From positions 1,588,001 to 1,652,000 of the forward strand of contig NZ_CP077717.1 of NCBI RefSeq assembly GCF_019175345.1: a DNA stretch of 64,000 bases, in the 5' to 3' direction. Source of the stretch: Saccharolobus shibatae B12 (GTDB lineage Archaea; Thermoproteota; Thermoprotei_A; Sulfolobales; Sulfolobaceae). Of this stretch, positions 27,021-36,261 are shown piece by piece; position 1 is the first letter of the stretch; each line of letters begins with the position of its first letter. The notes below the pieces were generated by a model. It saw only the letters and a list, made by a program, of their open reading frames with translations. It was not told where the DNA came from and made no database searches. Position numbers and translations under genes: made by a program.

Positions 27021-28112
27021 ATGGAAATGCCTAGAGAGGAAAAATTAAAACAAGTACTTGATGAATTAAAGAAAAATTCTTTAGGCACTTATATGACAGC
27101 TTTCGATCCTAGATATTCAAATTATCCAGTATTTTATAGTGAGCCTAAACCCTTTATGACAACTTATATGTGGAAGTATGAAGATCTAAAGAAGCTGGCA
27201 TTTAGAGTTAGAGAAGTAATTGATCCAGAAATGACTGATAGAGTTACAATACATTTGGAAAATCCCGGCATAAAGCGATTAGCACCAGAATTCCCAGCTC
27301 CTGCAACACCAACTATGTACGCAGGTATACAAATAATAGGGCCTAAAGACAAACCTCCAGCTCATAGACATTTAACACATGCGTTTAGGGTTGGCTTAGA
27401 ATTTCCACCGGAAGGTGGATATACTACTGTTAATGGAATTAGGATCAGAATACAAAAAGGCGATGTGGTACTAACTCCAGCGTTTACATGGCATGATCAT
27501 GGTAATTTTGGTAATGATTATGCGTTCTGGTATGATGGTTTAGATGCTCCGTTAACTTTCTGGTTAGGTGTTGAATGGTACTCATTTCTTAAAGATGTTG
27601 AGGGAAAGGTTTTACAAGATGTAATAGGGACTGAGATTGATATTGAGGGTAAGTATTCATATAATTACATCCCATTACATGAACCTAAGCAAGAAATAAA
27701 TCCTGTGTGGTACTATCCATATAAGAAAACGAGAGAAACTTTAATGAGACTGGCTGAAAAGAGTAACGGAAGTCCTCATTACGGTATATCATTAGAGCTA
27801 ATTAATCCTCAAACTGGTGGGCCAGCATTTCCTACAATGAGCTTAAGATTTAATCTAGTAAAACCGGGAATGGAAACTAGACCAGTTCAAGCTACAGAAA
27901 GTATTGTAATGTTCCCAATTGAGGGTGAAGCTACAGTGATTTTAGGCGATGAAGAAAGAAAATATAATTTGAAGGAGTACGATTTCTTAACATTACCGCC
28001 ATGGGCTAAGTATAAGATATATAATGAAGGAAAAGAACCATCAATACTATTTATACAGTCTGATGCGCCAACGTATAAGGCACTAGGAAAATACAGAGAA
28101 AAGTTATATTAA
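27021..28112 (+). CDS. Gentisate 1,2-dioxygenase-like bicupin (2)
   Basis: A 363-residue double-cupin dioxygenase. The Fe(II) ligands are His115 and His117 in PPAHRHLTHAFRVGLE plus His158/His160 in FTWHDHGN. It differs from copies 1 and 3 in having LTHAFRVGLE where they have FRFILE after the His pair, so the substrate may differ. GGTGA at 27010-27014 lies six bases before the ATG, indicating a leadered transcript. The Rieske alpha-beta pair and a small protein follow on the same strand after 114 bases, so it may work on the product of that oxygenase. Confidence 0.85.
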   Translation: MEMPREEKLKQVLDELKKNSLGTYMTAFDPRYSNYPVFYSEPKPFMTTYMWKYEDLKKLAFRVREVIDPEMTDRVTIHLENPGIKRLAPEFPAPATPTMYAGIQIIGPKDKPPAHRHLTHAFRVGLEFPPEGGYTTVNGIRIRIQKGDVVLTPAFTWHDHGNFGNDYAFWYDGLDAPLTFWLGVEWYSFLKDVEGKVLQDVIGTEIDIEGKYSYNYIPLHEPKQEINPVWYYPYKKTRETLMRLAEKSNGSPHYGISLELINPQTGGPAFPTMSLRFNLVKPGMETRPVQATESIVMFPIEGEATVILGDEERKYNLKEYDFLTLPPWAKYKIYNEGKEPSILFIQSDAPTYKALGKYREKLY

Positions 28113-28226
28113 CATTAAAAAATTTAAATAATAGGAATATGTTAACATAGTAAGGATTAAAGGCTGATGCCTATTTTAAAAATTTTTAAACCACATCATA
28201 ATAAAGTTTATTCAGTGATTACATAA

Positions 28227-29630
28227 ATGATGGCTGGCGAGAATGAAAAAGACCTTTTAGAAAAAATAGGTAGAACAATTGATCTACTGAGAGAAGATAA
28301 CGTTTTACCTCTTTCATTAATAGCAGATCCTAATATTTTTAGTTTGGAGCTAAAATTCTTATTTCCTAGGACATGGAATTTTTTAGCTCATGAATCTGAG
28401 ATTTCGGCTAAGGGAGATTACGTAAAGAGATATATAGGTCCTTATATTTCAACCATTGTAGTGAGAGGTGAAGATGATAAGATACGTGCATTTTTAGATT
28501 TATGTAGACATAGAGGCAGGGGTATATGTAGAGCCGAAAAAGGTAACGCTGTTTATTTTAGATGTCCATATCATTTTTGGACCTATTCAAATATGGGAGA
28601 ACTAATAAGTGTTCCATTAGAAGAGGAGGGTTATGGGAAAAATCTGGACAAATCTAAGCATGGGTTAATAGAAATTAAGACTGAAGTGTATAATGGTTTT
28701 ATTTTCGGTAGCATAGACCCAGAGCAATCATTAAAAGATCATCTAGGCGAATTCTCTTGGTATACTGATATAGTAATGAAACAAGACCTTGAAGTTTATA
28801 CCCCACAAAGATGGGTAGGTAATTTTAATTGGAAGTTAGGAGCAGAAAATTTTGCTCATGATAGTTATCATACTGCTTATACGCATAAATCCGCAGTAGA
28901 TCTAGGATTACCCCTAATGGGGCCGAAAGGAAAGACTATATCACAGAAAGGAATTCAGTTTGTATCCTTAAAGGGACATAGTGGTGGAATGAGAGGTGCA
29001 ATAACTGAAGAAGAAAAAGCTTCGCACTTCAGATATCCCTATATTTATGAAAAGTGGGATCCCAAAGTATTAGATCATATAAAAAACGTTCTAACACCAG
29101 AACAATTCGAGGTATTTTCTATGGCTGCGTCTTCAATGAGATGGAACATATTTCCTAATTTCTCATTTTTAATACATCCCATGGGTTCGTTCAATCCTAA
29201 AACAATTACTCAGGATTTTCCATATGGATTCCCCACACCTTGGCTTCATTTTAAGATATGGAGACCGATAAGTGAATCAAAGACTGAGATATTAAGCTTC
29301 TTTGCGGTTGAAAAGGTCGCATCAGAGGAAGCTAAGGAGAGATCATATTGGGCTTATCTACATGCATTTGGACCTAGTGGCATGTTTGAAATGGACGATA
29401 TCGAAAATTGGATAACAATAACTCAAAATTCTTTGTCAGCTTCGAAGACCGGTAGAGAAATTAATTTGCCATACTTATTGGGCTCTCATAGGGATCCAAT
29501 TAGAGATTTTGTGTGGAAACATGGAGATGAAATTGGTATCTACTATGAGGTAACAGAACATGGTGCTAAAAGTTTTTGGATAAAGTGGGCTGAGACTATA
29601 ATTAAGGGGGCTGAGAAGTATGGTAAATGA
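28227..29630 (+). CDS. Rieske ring-hydroxylating oxygenase, alpha subunit (1)
   Basis: A 467-residue catalytic subunit. The Rieske [2Fe-2S] ligands are Cys93 and His95 (CRHRGRG) and Cys113 and His116 (CPYHFW). The mononuclear iron site follows with Asp212, His215 and His220 in ENFAHDSYHTAYTH; Asp212 bridges electrons between subunits in the family. It overlaps the beta-subunit gene by 11 bases, and a small protein follows that. In related enzymes such subunits dihydroxylate or monohydroxylate aromatic acids with electrons from a Rieske ferredoxin; one is encoded at 56900-57220. A second Met immediately follows the first, so the start is uncertain by one residue. Confidence 0.92.
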   Translation: MMAGENEKDLLEKIGRTIDLLREDNVLPLSLIADPNIFSLELKFLFPRTWNFLAHESEISAKGDYVKRYIGPYISTIVVRGEDDKIRAFLDLCRHRGRGICRAEKGNAVYFRCPYHFWTYSNMGELISVPLEEEGYGKNLDKSKHGLIEIKTEVYNGFIFGSIDPEQSLKDHLGEFSWYTDIVMKQDLEVYTPQRWVGNFNWKLGAENFAHDSYHTAYTHKSAVDLGLPLMGPKGKTISQKGIQFVSLKGHSGGMRGAITEEEKASHFRYPYIYEKWDPKVLDHIKNVLTPEQFEVFSMAASSMRWNIFPNFSFLIHPMGSFNPKTITQDFPYGFPTPWLHFKIWRPISESKTEILSFFAVEKVASEEAKERSYWAYLHAFGPSGMFEMDDIENWITITQNSLSASKTGREINLPYLLGSHRDPIRDFVWKHGDEIGIYYEVTEHGAKSFWIKWAETIIKGAEKYGK

Positions 29631-30126
29631 GGTTTACTACGAGGTTTTACAGTTCATTAATTACGAAACTTACTTGTTAGATCATTATAGATTCGAGGAT
29701 TGGTTAAAACTTCTAACTGATGATGTTAAATATATAATGGCTAGAAGAGTTTGGGCTGAGGGAATACCTAGTATAGATCTAAAAGCTCCATTAATGCTCG
29801 AGAATAAGCGTTCATTAGAAGCTAGAGTTAAGAAGTTAATGAATGAATTCTCTTGGAGTGAAACTCCAAAATCATTATATAGACATATCGTATCAAGCGT
29901 ATTTATAGAAGAGCAAAAGGGCAATGAAATAAAAGTATATTCAAACGTTTTATTCTTAAGACATAGACCTACGTCATTTATGGGAGAAACTCCAGAATAC
30001 GAAATATTCTCTTATGAAAGAGAAGACGTTTTAAGAAATGATAATAATGGCGTTAAACTAGCATATAGACTGATTATACCGGATTTACCCGTAATTCCGG
30101 TTCATGCTCTTTCTAACTTATACTAG
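29620..30126 (+). CDS. Ring-hydroxylating oxygenase beta subunit (1)
   Basis: A 168-residue small subunit of the SnoaL/NTF2-like fold. The family pattern is visible in ETYLLDHYRFEDWLKLLTDD at residues 16-35 followed by VKYIM, and in the C-terminal YRLIIPDLP. Beta subunits are structural and help define the alpha3-beta3 hexamer. The ATG lies within the end of the alpha gene, so alpha and beta are co-translated. The small protein at 30137 starts 10 bases after its stop. Confidence 0.88.
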   Translation: MVNEVYYEVLQFINYETYLLDHYRFEDWLKLLTDDVKYIMARRVWAEGIPSIDLKAPLMLENKRSLEARVKKLMNEFSWSETPKSLYRHIVSSVFIEEQKGNEIKVYSNVLFLRHRPTSFMGETPEYEIFSYEREDVLRNDNNGVKLAYRLIIPDLPVIPVHALSNLY

Positions 30127-30136
30127 GTGTATAAAA

Positions 30137-30391
30137 ATGAGTGATGAATATAAACCATTAAGTAGTTATATTGAAATAGGTAATGAATTTAGTCATATTT
30201 TAGTAAGGAAAGTAGGTACGAAAAATGGTGTTAGATTAGAGATTTTCTCACCAACTACCGGCACTAAAGTATTTTTGGATCCTCTACAGTTAGAGTATCT
30301 AACGTTAGTTAATATTGAGGTTTTCAGAAAAATAATAGATCTTCTATCAAGGGAATCTGATGTACAAGATAAAGCCTCAGTTGATAACTAA
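30137..30391 (+). CDS. Small conserved protein after an oxygenase beta subunit (A)
   Basis: An 84-residue soluble protein with no family I recognise. YIEIGNEFSHILVRK and TTGTKVFLDPLQLEYL align without gaps over about 50 residues with FLEIKNEFSKVRISI and TSGITRYIDPLTMEIL of the 69-residue protein at 40244-40453. Both follow a beta-subunit gene on the same strand. GGTG at 30126-30129 and the ATG at 30137 fix the start; an upstream in-frame ATG at 30104 lies inside the beta gene. No cysteines are present, so it is not an iron-sulfur protein. It may be a third subunit, an assembly factor or a chaperone of the oxygenase. Confidence 0.75.
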   Translation: MSDEYKPLSSYIEIGNEFSHILVRKVGTKNGVRLEIFSPTTGTKVFLDPLQLEYLTLVNIEVFRKIIDLLSRESDVQDKASVDN

Positions 30392-30419
30392 CATCCGTCT
30401 TTAAGTTAAATAAAATCAA

Positions 30420-30655
30420 AGTGTCGTCATTGGGATACATATTTATTAAACGATATGTCTTTACAGAGAAACCATATGCTTCGCCTCTAATAGGCTTGAG
30501 TTTGCAATCGTAGGAGTTGCAAAGGAGTAAAAGGGATATTAACTTAATGGGAGATTTTGGGAATGAGTAAGTTAAGGGGTTTAACTGGCTATATTTTATG
30601 TTGACAAAAGCTATTCTCTTCGCACTTACTAAGAAATAGACTATATTTACAAGGT
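30420..30655. repeat. Composite of two MITE pieces
   Basis: AGTGTCGTCATT at 30420 is a left end like that of 50153-50276 and is followed by the related ATTTATTAAACGA. From about 30475 an SM-like piece runs to AAGAAATAGACTATA at about 30655 (CATATGCTTCGCCTCTAAT, TGAGTTTGCAATCG, TTCGCACTTACTA). The second piece appears to have inserted into, or replaced the right part of, the first. Confidence 0.6.
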
Positions 30656-30779
30656 ATTAACAAAATAATAAAATGAAGAATTAGCATAATTATATAGAAA
30701 CTTTCAAATATTGTGGTTATTTTAGAACATTCCACAAACTTTTTAATCGAGTTATCTATTCATAATATTACAAATTAAG

Positions 30780-30784
30780 GGTGA
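30780..30784 (+). promoter_or_regulatory. Ribosome binding site deciding the transporter start
   Basis: GGTGA eight bases before the ATG at 30793. It overlaps the alternative GTG at 30781, which is therefore unlikely to be the start. Confidence 0.6.
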
Positions 30785-30792
30785 TTAACAGT

Positions 30793-32118
30793 ATGCCCTC
30801 TGATGACTATTTGAAGGAGATAAGGAGAGTAAGCTTAGCTGCTACCTGGGGAACTATGTTTGAATATTATGACTTTTTAGCATCATCAACTGCCGCAGGT
30901 CTTGTCTGGTCTACAATTTTTTATGGGCCTATAACTAAAGTGCCTAGTATTGCCCTAGCTCTATCCTTAGTCACAGTAGCCTTAGCATATCTTGTAAGAC
31001 CAATAGGTGGTTTAATCTTTGGACATCTTGGAGATAGATATGGTAGAAAGTCTAATCTAATCGTAACGTTAGTACTCATGTTTATTGGTAGTTTTGGGAT
31101 AGCAATTCTTCCTACTTACGCTTCTATAGGGCTAATCTCGGTCATCTTGCTAAACGTACTGAGAACAATTCAAGGCTTAGGTTTTGGTGGCGAATGGGGT
31201 GGGGCTTCGACATGGCTGATGGAGTTCGGTATGAAAAGTGGCAAACCATATGGAATTTGGAGCGGGCTATTGCAATCCGGAGTATCTTATGGTATAGGAC
31301 TTTCTGCATTGGCTTTCAGCATTGCAACCTCTGTTTTAAATCATTCTGCATTCCTTAGTTGGGGTTGGAGGGTTATATTTATCGTTGGTGCTATAATTGT
31401 AGTTATAGGAATAATAATAAGATACTTAACACTCGAAAGTCCAATATTTAATGAACTTAAAGAAAGAAGAGATATTGCTCGTTTGCCATCCATTGAAATA
31501 TTGAAATTACAGTGGAAAAAGATAATAATGTTAGCCTTTAGTTGGTGGTTTGTAACAGTATATGATCCTTTATTAGTATTGCCTTATTCTATTGAACTGG
31601 CTATTGCACTTAAAGTAAGTCCGCTTTTTGGCCTGACTACACCTAGTTATATGCTATTAGTTGTTGGGATTTCCGCTATTTTAGGTGGAATTTCAACCTT
31701 TTTAGGTGGGATTGCTTCTGATAAGTTAGGAAGAAAAAAAGTTATGATAATAGCTAGCGGTATAACAGCTTTAATTATCTACCCATATTTGCTTCTGTTC
31801 TTTACTAGAAATCCATTACTACTTATACTAGCTGGACTACTAATATATTTACCCAGATTTTTCGGTCAAGGACCTTTACCGGCATTTTTTACTGAAATAT
31901 TCCCCGCTAAATATAGATATTCAGGTTCTGGACTAGCTTATCAATTTGGAGGACTTCTTACCGGTATTGCAACCGGAGTAATATTTCCATCAATTTTAGC
32001 ATTTACACATGCAACTGTATTAAGCGCATGGATATACGCCGGTGCCTTAGGAACTATAATAGCAGCCGTATCATTTGTTACATTATTATTTATTAGGGAG
32101 GAAAAGACGGTATATTAA
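30793..32118 (+). CDS. MHS-family metabolite:H+ symporter (2)
   Basis: A 441-residue membrane protein with 12 predicted segments. The MHS signature TMFEYYDFLASSTAAGLVW, the loop 2-3 motif GHLGDRYGRK at 77-86 and the repeat of it (GGIASDKLGRKK) after the central loop are present, as is RYSGSGLAYQFGGLLTG near the end. It follows the Rieske alpha-beta-small protein genes after 400 bases occupied by MITEs, so it may have its own promoter. It is probably the uptake protein for the substrate of the neighbouring oxygenase; this is inference from position. Confidence 0.87.
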   Translation: MPSDDYLKEIRRVSLAATWGTMFEYYDFLASSTAAGLVWSTIFYGPITKVPSIALALSLVTVALAYLVRPIGGLIFGHLGDRYGRKSNLIVTLVLMFIGSFGIAILPTYASIGLISVILLNVLRTIQGLGFGGEWGGASTWLMEFGMKSGKPYGIWSGLLQSGVSYGIGLSALAFSIATSVLNHSAFLSWGWRVIFIVGAIIVVIGIIIRYLTLESPIFNELKERRDIARLPSIEILKLQWKKIIMLAFSWWFVTVYDPLLVLPYSIELAIALKVSPLFGLTTPSYMLLVVGISAILGGISTFLGGIASDKLGRKKVMIIASGITALIIYPYLLLFFTRNPLLLILAGLLIYLPRFFGQGPLPAFFTEIFPAKYRYSGSGLAYQFGGLLTGIATGVIFPSILAFTHATVLSAWIYAGALGTIIAAVSFVTLLFIREEKTVY

Positions 32119-32139
32119 TTTTTCCTTTTTACTGTATAA

Positions 32140-33195
32140 TTAATAGTAAACATAGCCCTCCATTAGCGTCCTACACTCACGATTTACTATAACAGATTTA
32201 ATTTCTCCCCTCTCATTTTTCTTTATCTGAAATTCTGAGATGCCTTTTGGGTGAGCTAGTCTAATTAAATCTTTATTTTTCGACTTAACACGACCATCTA
32301 ATATGTTTCCTTTTAAGGAGCTAGCGATAGCAACTGCCACACCTCCACTTATCGATAACGCATGATGTATTTCACCTAATGAGATGACTCTTACTGAAAG
32401 ATCATAGGAGTCCTTATCAATGAATTCTTTATTTATAGTGTAATAATCTCTTGGAGCAGAAAATATTATAGGTAATGGAAATAATGGAGAAAGCAATCCT
32501 AACAACTTTCCTCCTACTGTTTTTCTCACCTCCTCTATGATTTTTAGCGATTGTTGATTTTCTTCACCTGGCATTTCATAACCTGTTAGACCAATATCAC
32601 GAGCATTAATCAATATTATCAGTCCTATAGCATCAATAATACTAATTTGGAAGTTCTTTCCTAAAAGATTAATTACATCTGTACCGTTGCTTGTGGGATA
32701 ACATCCCTTATTAAAAAAAGAACCACAAGGATCTATCCACTCTACCTCTACATTAACCTTCTTTTCCTCGTCGTATTTTCTTTTATTAAATTTCATTATT
32801 ATACTTTTTCTCGTATTTATATTAAAAGCTCTGACTTTTACAAACGTCTCATCTACACTTTTAACTAGTCCCTCATTATATGCATAAACTGCTATGGCAG
32901 CAGTTAAGTTTCCGTCTACACCATTCCAGTCTATAAATCTCTCTCCCAACCCTACTTGTCCAAACATGTACTCGAGATCATAGTTAGGATCTTTAGATTG
33001 CCAGACTACCATTACCTTGCTTGAGAATTGGTTTCCCCCACCTACGCCATCTATTTGCCATTTATCTCCACTGCCAAATATTTTTAAGATAATTTCATCT
33101 CTTTCATTTACATTGCTTGGTAGATTTTCCCCTCTAATGAAAACTCCTTTGGTAGTACCTCCTCTAATGATTAGAGATCTAATTTTTTTAGTCAT
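32140..33195 (-). CDS. PrpF-family isomerase/tautomerase
   Basis: A 351-residue protein of the PrpF family (diaminopimelate-epimerase fold). SLIIRGGTTKGVFIRGENLP at the N-terminus and DGVGGGNQFSSKVMVV are typical. Characterised members are 2-methylaconitate isomerase (PrpF) and 4-oxalomesaconate tautomerase (GalD) of gallate degradation, and there are relatives acting on methylitaconate. In this context a 4-oxalomesaconate- or aconitate-like isomerisation downstream of ring cleavage is plausible. Its stop is 21 bases from that of the convergent transporter. ATG at 33195. Confidence 0.82.
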   Translation of the reverse strand: MTKKIRSLIIRGGTTKGVFIRGENLPSNVNERDEIILKIFGSGDKWQIDGVGGGNQFSSKVMVVWQSKDPNYDLEYMFGQVGLGERFIDWNGVDGNLTAAIAVYAYNEGLVKSVDETFVKVRAFNINTRKSIIMKFNKRKYDEEKKVNVEVEWIDPCGSFFNKGCYPTSNGTDVINLLGKNFQISIIDAIGLIILINARDIGLTGYEMPGEENQQSLKIIEEVRKTVGGKLLGLLSPLFPLPIIFSAPRDYYTINKEFIDKDSYDLSVRVISLGEIHHALSISGGVAVAIASSLKGNILDGRVKSKNKDLIRLAHPKGISEFQIKKNERGEIKSVIVNRECRTLMEGYVYY

Positions 33196-33262
33196 TATAA
33201 CTTTTTACACTATTGCCCAATTTAAAAGTTGTCCTAGCGAATTTTGGAAAATTATTGAAGAT

Positions 33263-34573
33263 TTACGCGGATAAATCTTTTCCTTTAGTTTCTATTAACG
33301 TTAACGATAATAAGGCGGAAATTATTGAAAGGATTGATGCGGTAATTGACACAAATGGTGTTGCACTAATAATACCATGGCTGGCCGAAATAAGGAAAGG
33401 CTCCCAAAAGGTTATGAAAAGTCCTATTATGAAGGCTGCAAGTTGATATGAAAGTGCTGAGCCAGAATATCTTACATTTGTGGGAAATTGTTCCGTGCCT
33501 AAAGCTCCATATACACCAAATGCCATTTGAATAAATACATTTATTAACGTCATGGCGATCACTATTAAAATGGAATTTCTAGTGGACAGTAATAGAAAGT
33601 AGGGATATGTGAATATCGCTAGACCTATGGCAGCGATAAACGCCACTAACTTTCTTCCTATCTTGTCCGCGAGAATACCGCCTAAAATGAAAGTAGGTAC
33701 TATTCCACCAATTACAGTCCCTAAAAATAGTGCAAATGTAGAGAATTCTCTCGCTATACCTAGACTACCTAAGTATATTAATGAGTAAGGTTCTACAAGG
33801 AAGGTGAGACCTATTAAATTTATGTTTTGTATAAAGGCCAGTTTGATTACTAGCTTAGGATATTTTTTAAGTAAGGTAAGTAATGGCGTTTTCTCTAACC
33901 TTTCCTTCTTAAGCAGTTGGTCAAATATGGGACTCTCAAATGCTATTACTCTTATTAATATACCAACTATTAGCGCGATACCTCCTGCAATAAAGGGAAT
34001 TCTCCAGCCGAAGGTTACAAAATTCTTTCCAGTAGATGCTGAAACCAAAGAGAATACTATGGATGCAATTGAAATTCCTATAGGTGCGGTAGTTTGTACT
34101 AGACTCGTCCAAAATGCCCTATATTTTGAGTTATGATGAAATTCTATAACCCAGGTAGTTGCTCCTGTGTTCTCTCCACCTAATCCTATCCCAAATATTA
34201 TTCTCCACAAAAATAGTAAAATTACAGCCAAAATTCCAATTGAAGTTGTAGGTGGAGTAAAAGCTATCCCAAAAGTCGCTATACCCATTATAACCATAGT
34301 TATAACCATCATTGATTTCCTACCTAACTTATCACCATAATTTCCAAATACTGCAGCCCCTATAGGTCTAGTAAGATATGTAGTTCCGAAGGCTGCAATA
34401 GACAATCCTGCGGCAATGGATGTAGGTAAATGAGAAAAGAAAACAATGGGCCATACTGTAGCAGAAGCCGTTGCTGCAATAAAGAAATCATACCAATCTA
34501 TTAGTGTACCTACTACTGCTGCAATGGTAACAATAAATCTATCTCTGTTAGATTTCACATCCTTAGATCCCAT
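33263..34573 (-). CDS. MHS-family metabolite:H+ symporter (3)
   Basis: A 436-residue membrane protein with 12 predicted segments. LIDWYDFFIAATASATVWP, GNYGDKLGRKSMM (loop 2-3), GGILADKIGRKLVAF and RYSGSALSYQLAAFIIG are the MHS landmarks. The loop motif has GNYGD where most copies have GHFGD. It is 67 bases upstream of the PrpF-like gene on the same strand, so the two may form an operon for uptake and isomerisation of a tricarboxylate-like compound. Confidence 0.87.
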   Translation of the reverse strand: MGSKDVKSNRDRFIVTIAAVVGTLIDWYDFFIAATASATVWPIVFFSHLPTSIAAGLSIAAFGTTYLTRPIGAAVFGNYGDKLGRKSMMVITMVIMGIATFGIAFTPPTTSIGILAVILLFLWRIIFGIGLGGENTGATTWVIEFHHNSKYRAFWTSLVQTTAPIGISIASIVFSLVSASTGKNFVTFGWRIPFIAGGIALIVGILIRVIAFESPIFDQLLKKERLEKTPLLTLLKKYPKLVIKLAFIQNINLIGLTFLVEPYSLIYLGSLGIAREFSTFALFLGTVIGGIVPTFILGGILADKIGRKLVAFIAAIGLAIFTYPYFLLLSTRNSILIVIAMTLINVFIQMAFGVYGALGTEQFPTNVRYSGSALSYQLAAFIIGLFITFWEPFLISASHGIISATPFVSITASILSIISALLSLTLIETKGKDLSA

Positions 34574-34769
34574 GTTTTAAGTTATTGTTATGAAAGCTTA
34601 TAAATTTATTCTTTCCTTTACTATCAGATAAAGCAGAGAAATGGAATATAAAATAATCGAATAAATTCGAGGAGTTATTGGTACTTTTACACTCAGATAT
34701 TATATCGAACTTCTTCATTCAGTTAATTTTTGAGAAAAATGGAGTTGAAGGAATTAATAAAAATATTTG

Positions 34770-36116
34770 TTAATCTTCTAAAGATATTCCTCTTGTTTCT
34801 TTAAGAAATAATACAGAAATTAGAGAAATTAAAGCAATAGCTATTTGGACTCCTGCTATTACGTTAACTGCATGTGTGATTGGGACTCCTGCTATTAAAG
34901 GTGGAATTATAAATGCTGTAGCCACACCTAAATAAAATCCAGCGAATTGAAAAGACAATCCAGATCCTGAATATCTATATTTTGTAGGAAATAACTCAAC
35001 GAAATACGCACCAATTGATCCTACCGAAAGACCTTGAAAAACTTGAATTAATATCAAAGCAACAATTATAGAATATGCGTTTAGCGTGCTTATTAATAAG
35101 AAATATGGATAAGTCAATACTCCAACGCCTATTGAACTTATAACAATAACCGTTTTTCTACCTATCTTATCAGAAGCCCATCCACCTAAAAAAGCGGATA
35201 TTATTGTAAAGTATGCTCCTATTCCTAACATTAAAAGTATAAAAGCTGGAGTAGGAATTCCAAGTAGTACGTGCTTACCAGAAGCCAGTAAATACTGAAG
35301 AGTAAAAGGAGTTATAACAACCCCAGTTACAGATACTCCAAGAAAATAAGAGGCTGCAGCATGAAGAATACGTCCACCATAGGCTCTAAATATCTCTAAG
35401 GATGGTAGCTTAGCTGGTCTACGTTTAGATATATAGTTTACGAAGACGGGAGATTCCCTTAACCTTGCTCTAATAATACCTCCAATAATTGCTGCAATTG
35501 CACCAATACCAAATAAAATACGCCAACCAGTACTTACTATAAATGATTGTGGAAAGATTAGATACATTATCCCAAAGGATACCGCAGCAGAACCTATTCC
35601 TACCCATGCAGAAGCCCCTAAAATTCCAGACCAGAATCCCCTTTTCTTAGTATCTGCTATGTATTCAATTAACCATGTTGAAGCCCCACCCCATTCACCA
35701 CCAAAACCTAAGCCTTGAATTATTCTAAATAAAATCAATAAAATCGGTGCAAATATTCCTAAAACTCTATATGGTGGAACTAGTGCCATTCCTATAGTGC
35801 CTATGAAGATTACTATAAGAGTTGCTACTAACGTCGACATTCTACCCATTTTGTCACCAAAATGTCCAAAAATCATTCCACCAATTGGTCTTACTACATA
35901 AGCAGCGCCAAAGCTCAAAAACGAAAGAGCAATCGCAACACCAGTTATTTTAGATACTTGTAGAAAATATAGGGAAGGCCATATGGTACCTGATGCAACA
36001 CCGGCTAAGATAAATACATAGAAGTCAATAAATGTTCCTATAGATGATGCTATTGCAACATTTCTTACATCTTTAGGACTGATTGAAGATGGAGTTTCCT
36101 TATTGGATTTACTCAT
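34770..36116 (-). CDS. MHS-family metabolite:H+ symporter (4)
   Basis: A 448-residue membrane protein with 12 predicted segments. IDFYVFILAGVASGTIWP replaces the usual WYDFF by FYVFI, an unusual change at a signature position. The loop 2-3 motif GHFGDKMGR, GGWASDKIGRK and RYSGSGLSFQFAGFYLG are kept. It lies 145 bases downstream of the MDR dehydrogenase gene on the same strand and 196 bases upstream of transporter 3. The substrate is unknown. Confidence 0.86.
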   Translation of the reverse strand: MSKSNKETPSSISPKDVRNVAIASSIGTFIDFYVFILAGVASGTIWPSLYFLQVSKITGVAIALSFLSFGAAYVVRPIGGMIFGHFGDKMGRMSTLVATLIVIFIGTIGMALVPPYRVLGIFAPILLILFRIIQGLGFGGEWGGASTWLIEYIADTKKRGFWSGILGASAWVGIGSAAVSFGIMYLIFPQSFIVSTGWRILFGIGAIAAIIGGIIRARLRESPVFVNYISKRRPAKLPSLEIFRAYGGRILHAAASYFLGVSVTGVVITPFTLQYLLASGKHVLLGIPTPAFILLMLGIGAYFTIISAFLGGWASDKIGRKTVIVISSIGVGVLTYPYFLLISTLNAYSIIVALILIQVFQGLSVGSIGAYFVELFPTKYRYSGSGLSFQFAGFYLGVATAFIIPPLIAGVPITHAVNVIAGVQIAIALISLISVLFLKETRGISLED

Positions 36117-36261
36117 TTATATCATCATATAATCTTTCATTTTTTCCAGCTATTTATATTTTTCCTCACAATTTTCCTAAATATGAAACAAATAATATAT
36201 ATAAAATTCATGAACTCAAATAGTAATATGGTAAGAAGTAAGGGAAAAAGGAAATTGTTCA

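Noticed and set aside
33213-33446. A plus-strand frame of 77 codons at the end of the MHS transporter 3 gene
   Set aside because: Most of it is antisense to the transporter's C-terminus, which has clear MHS motifs.
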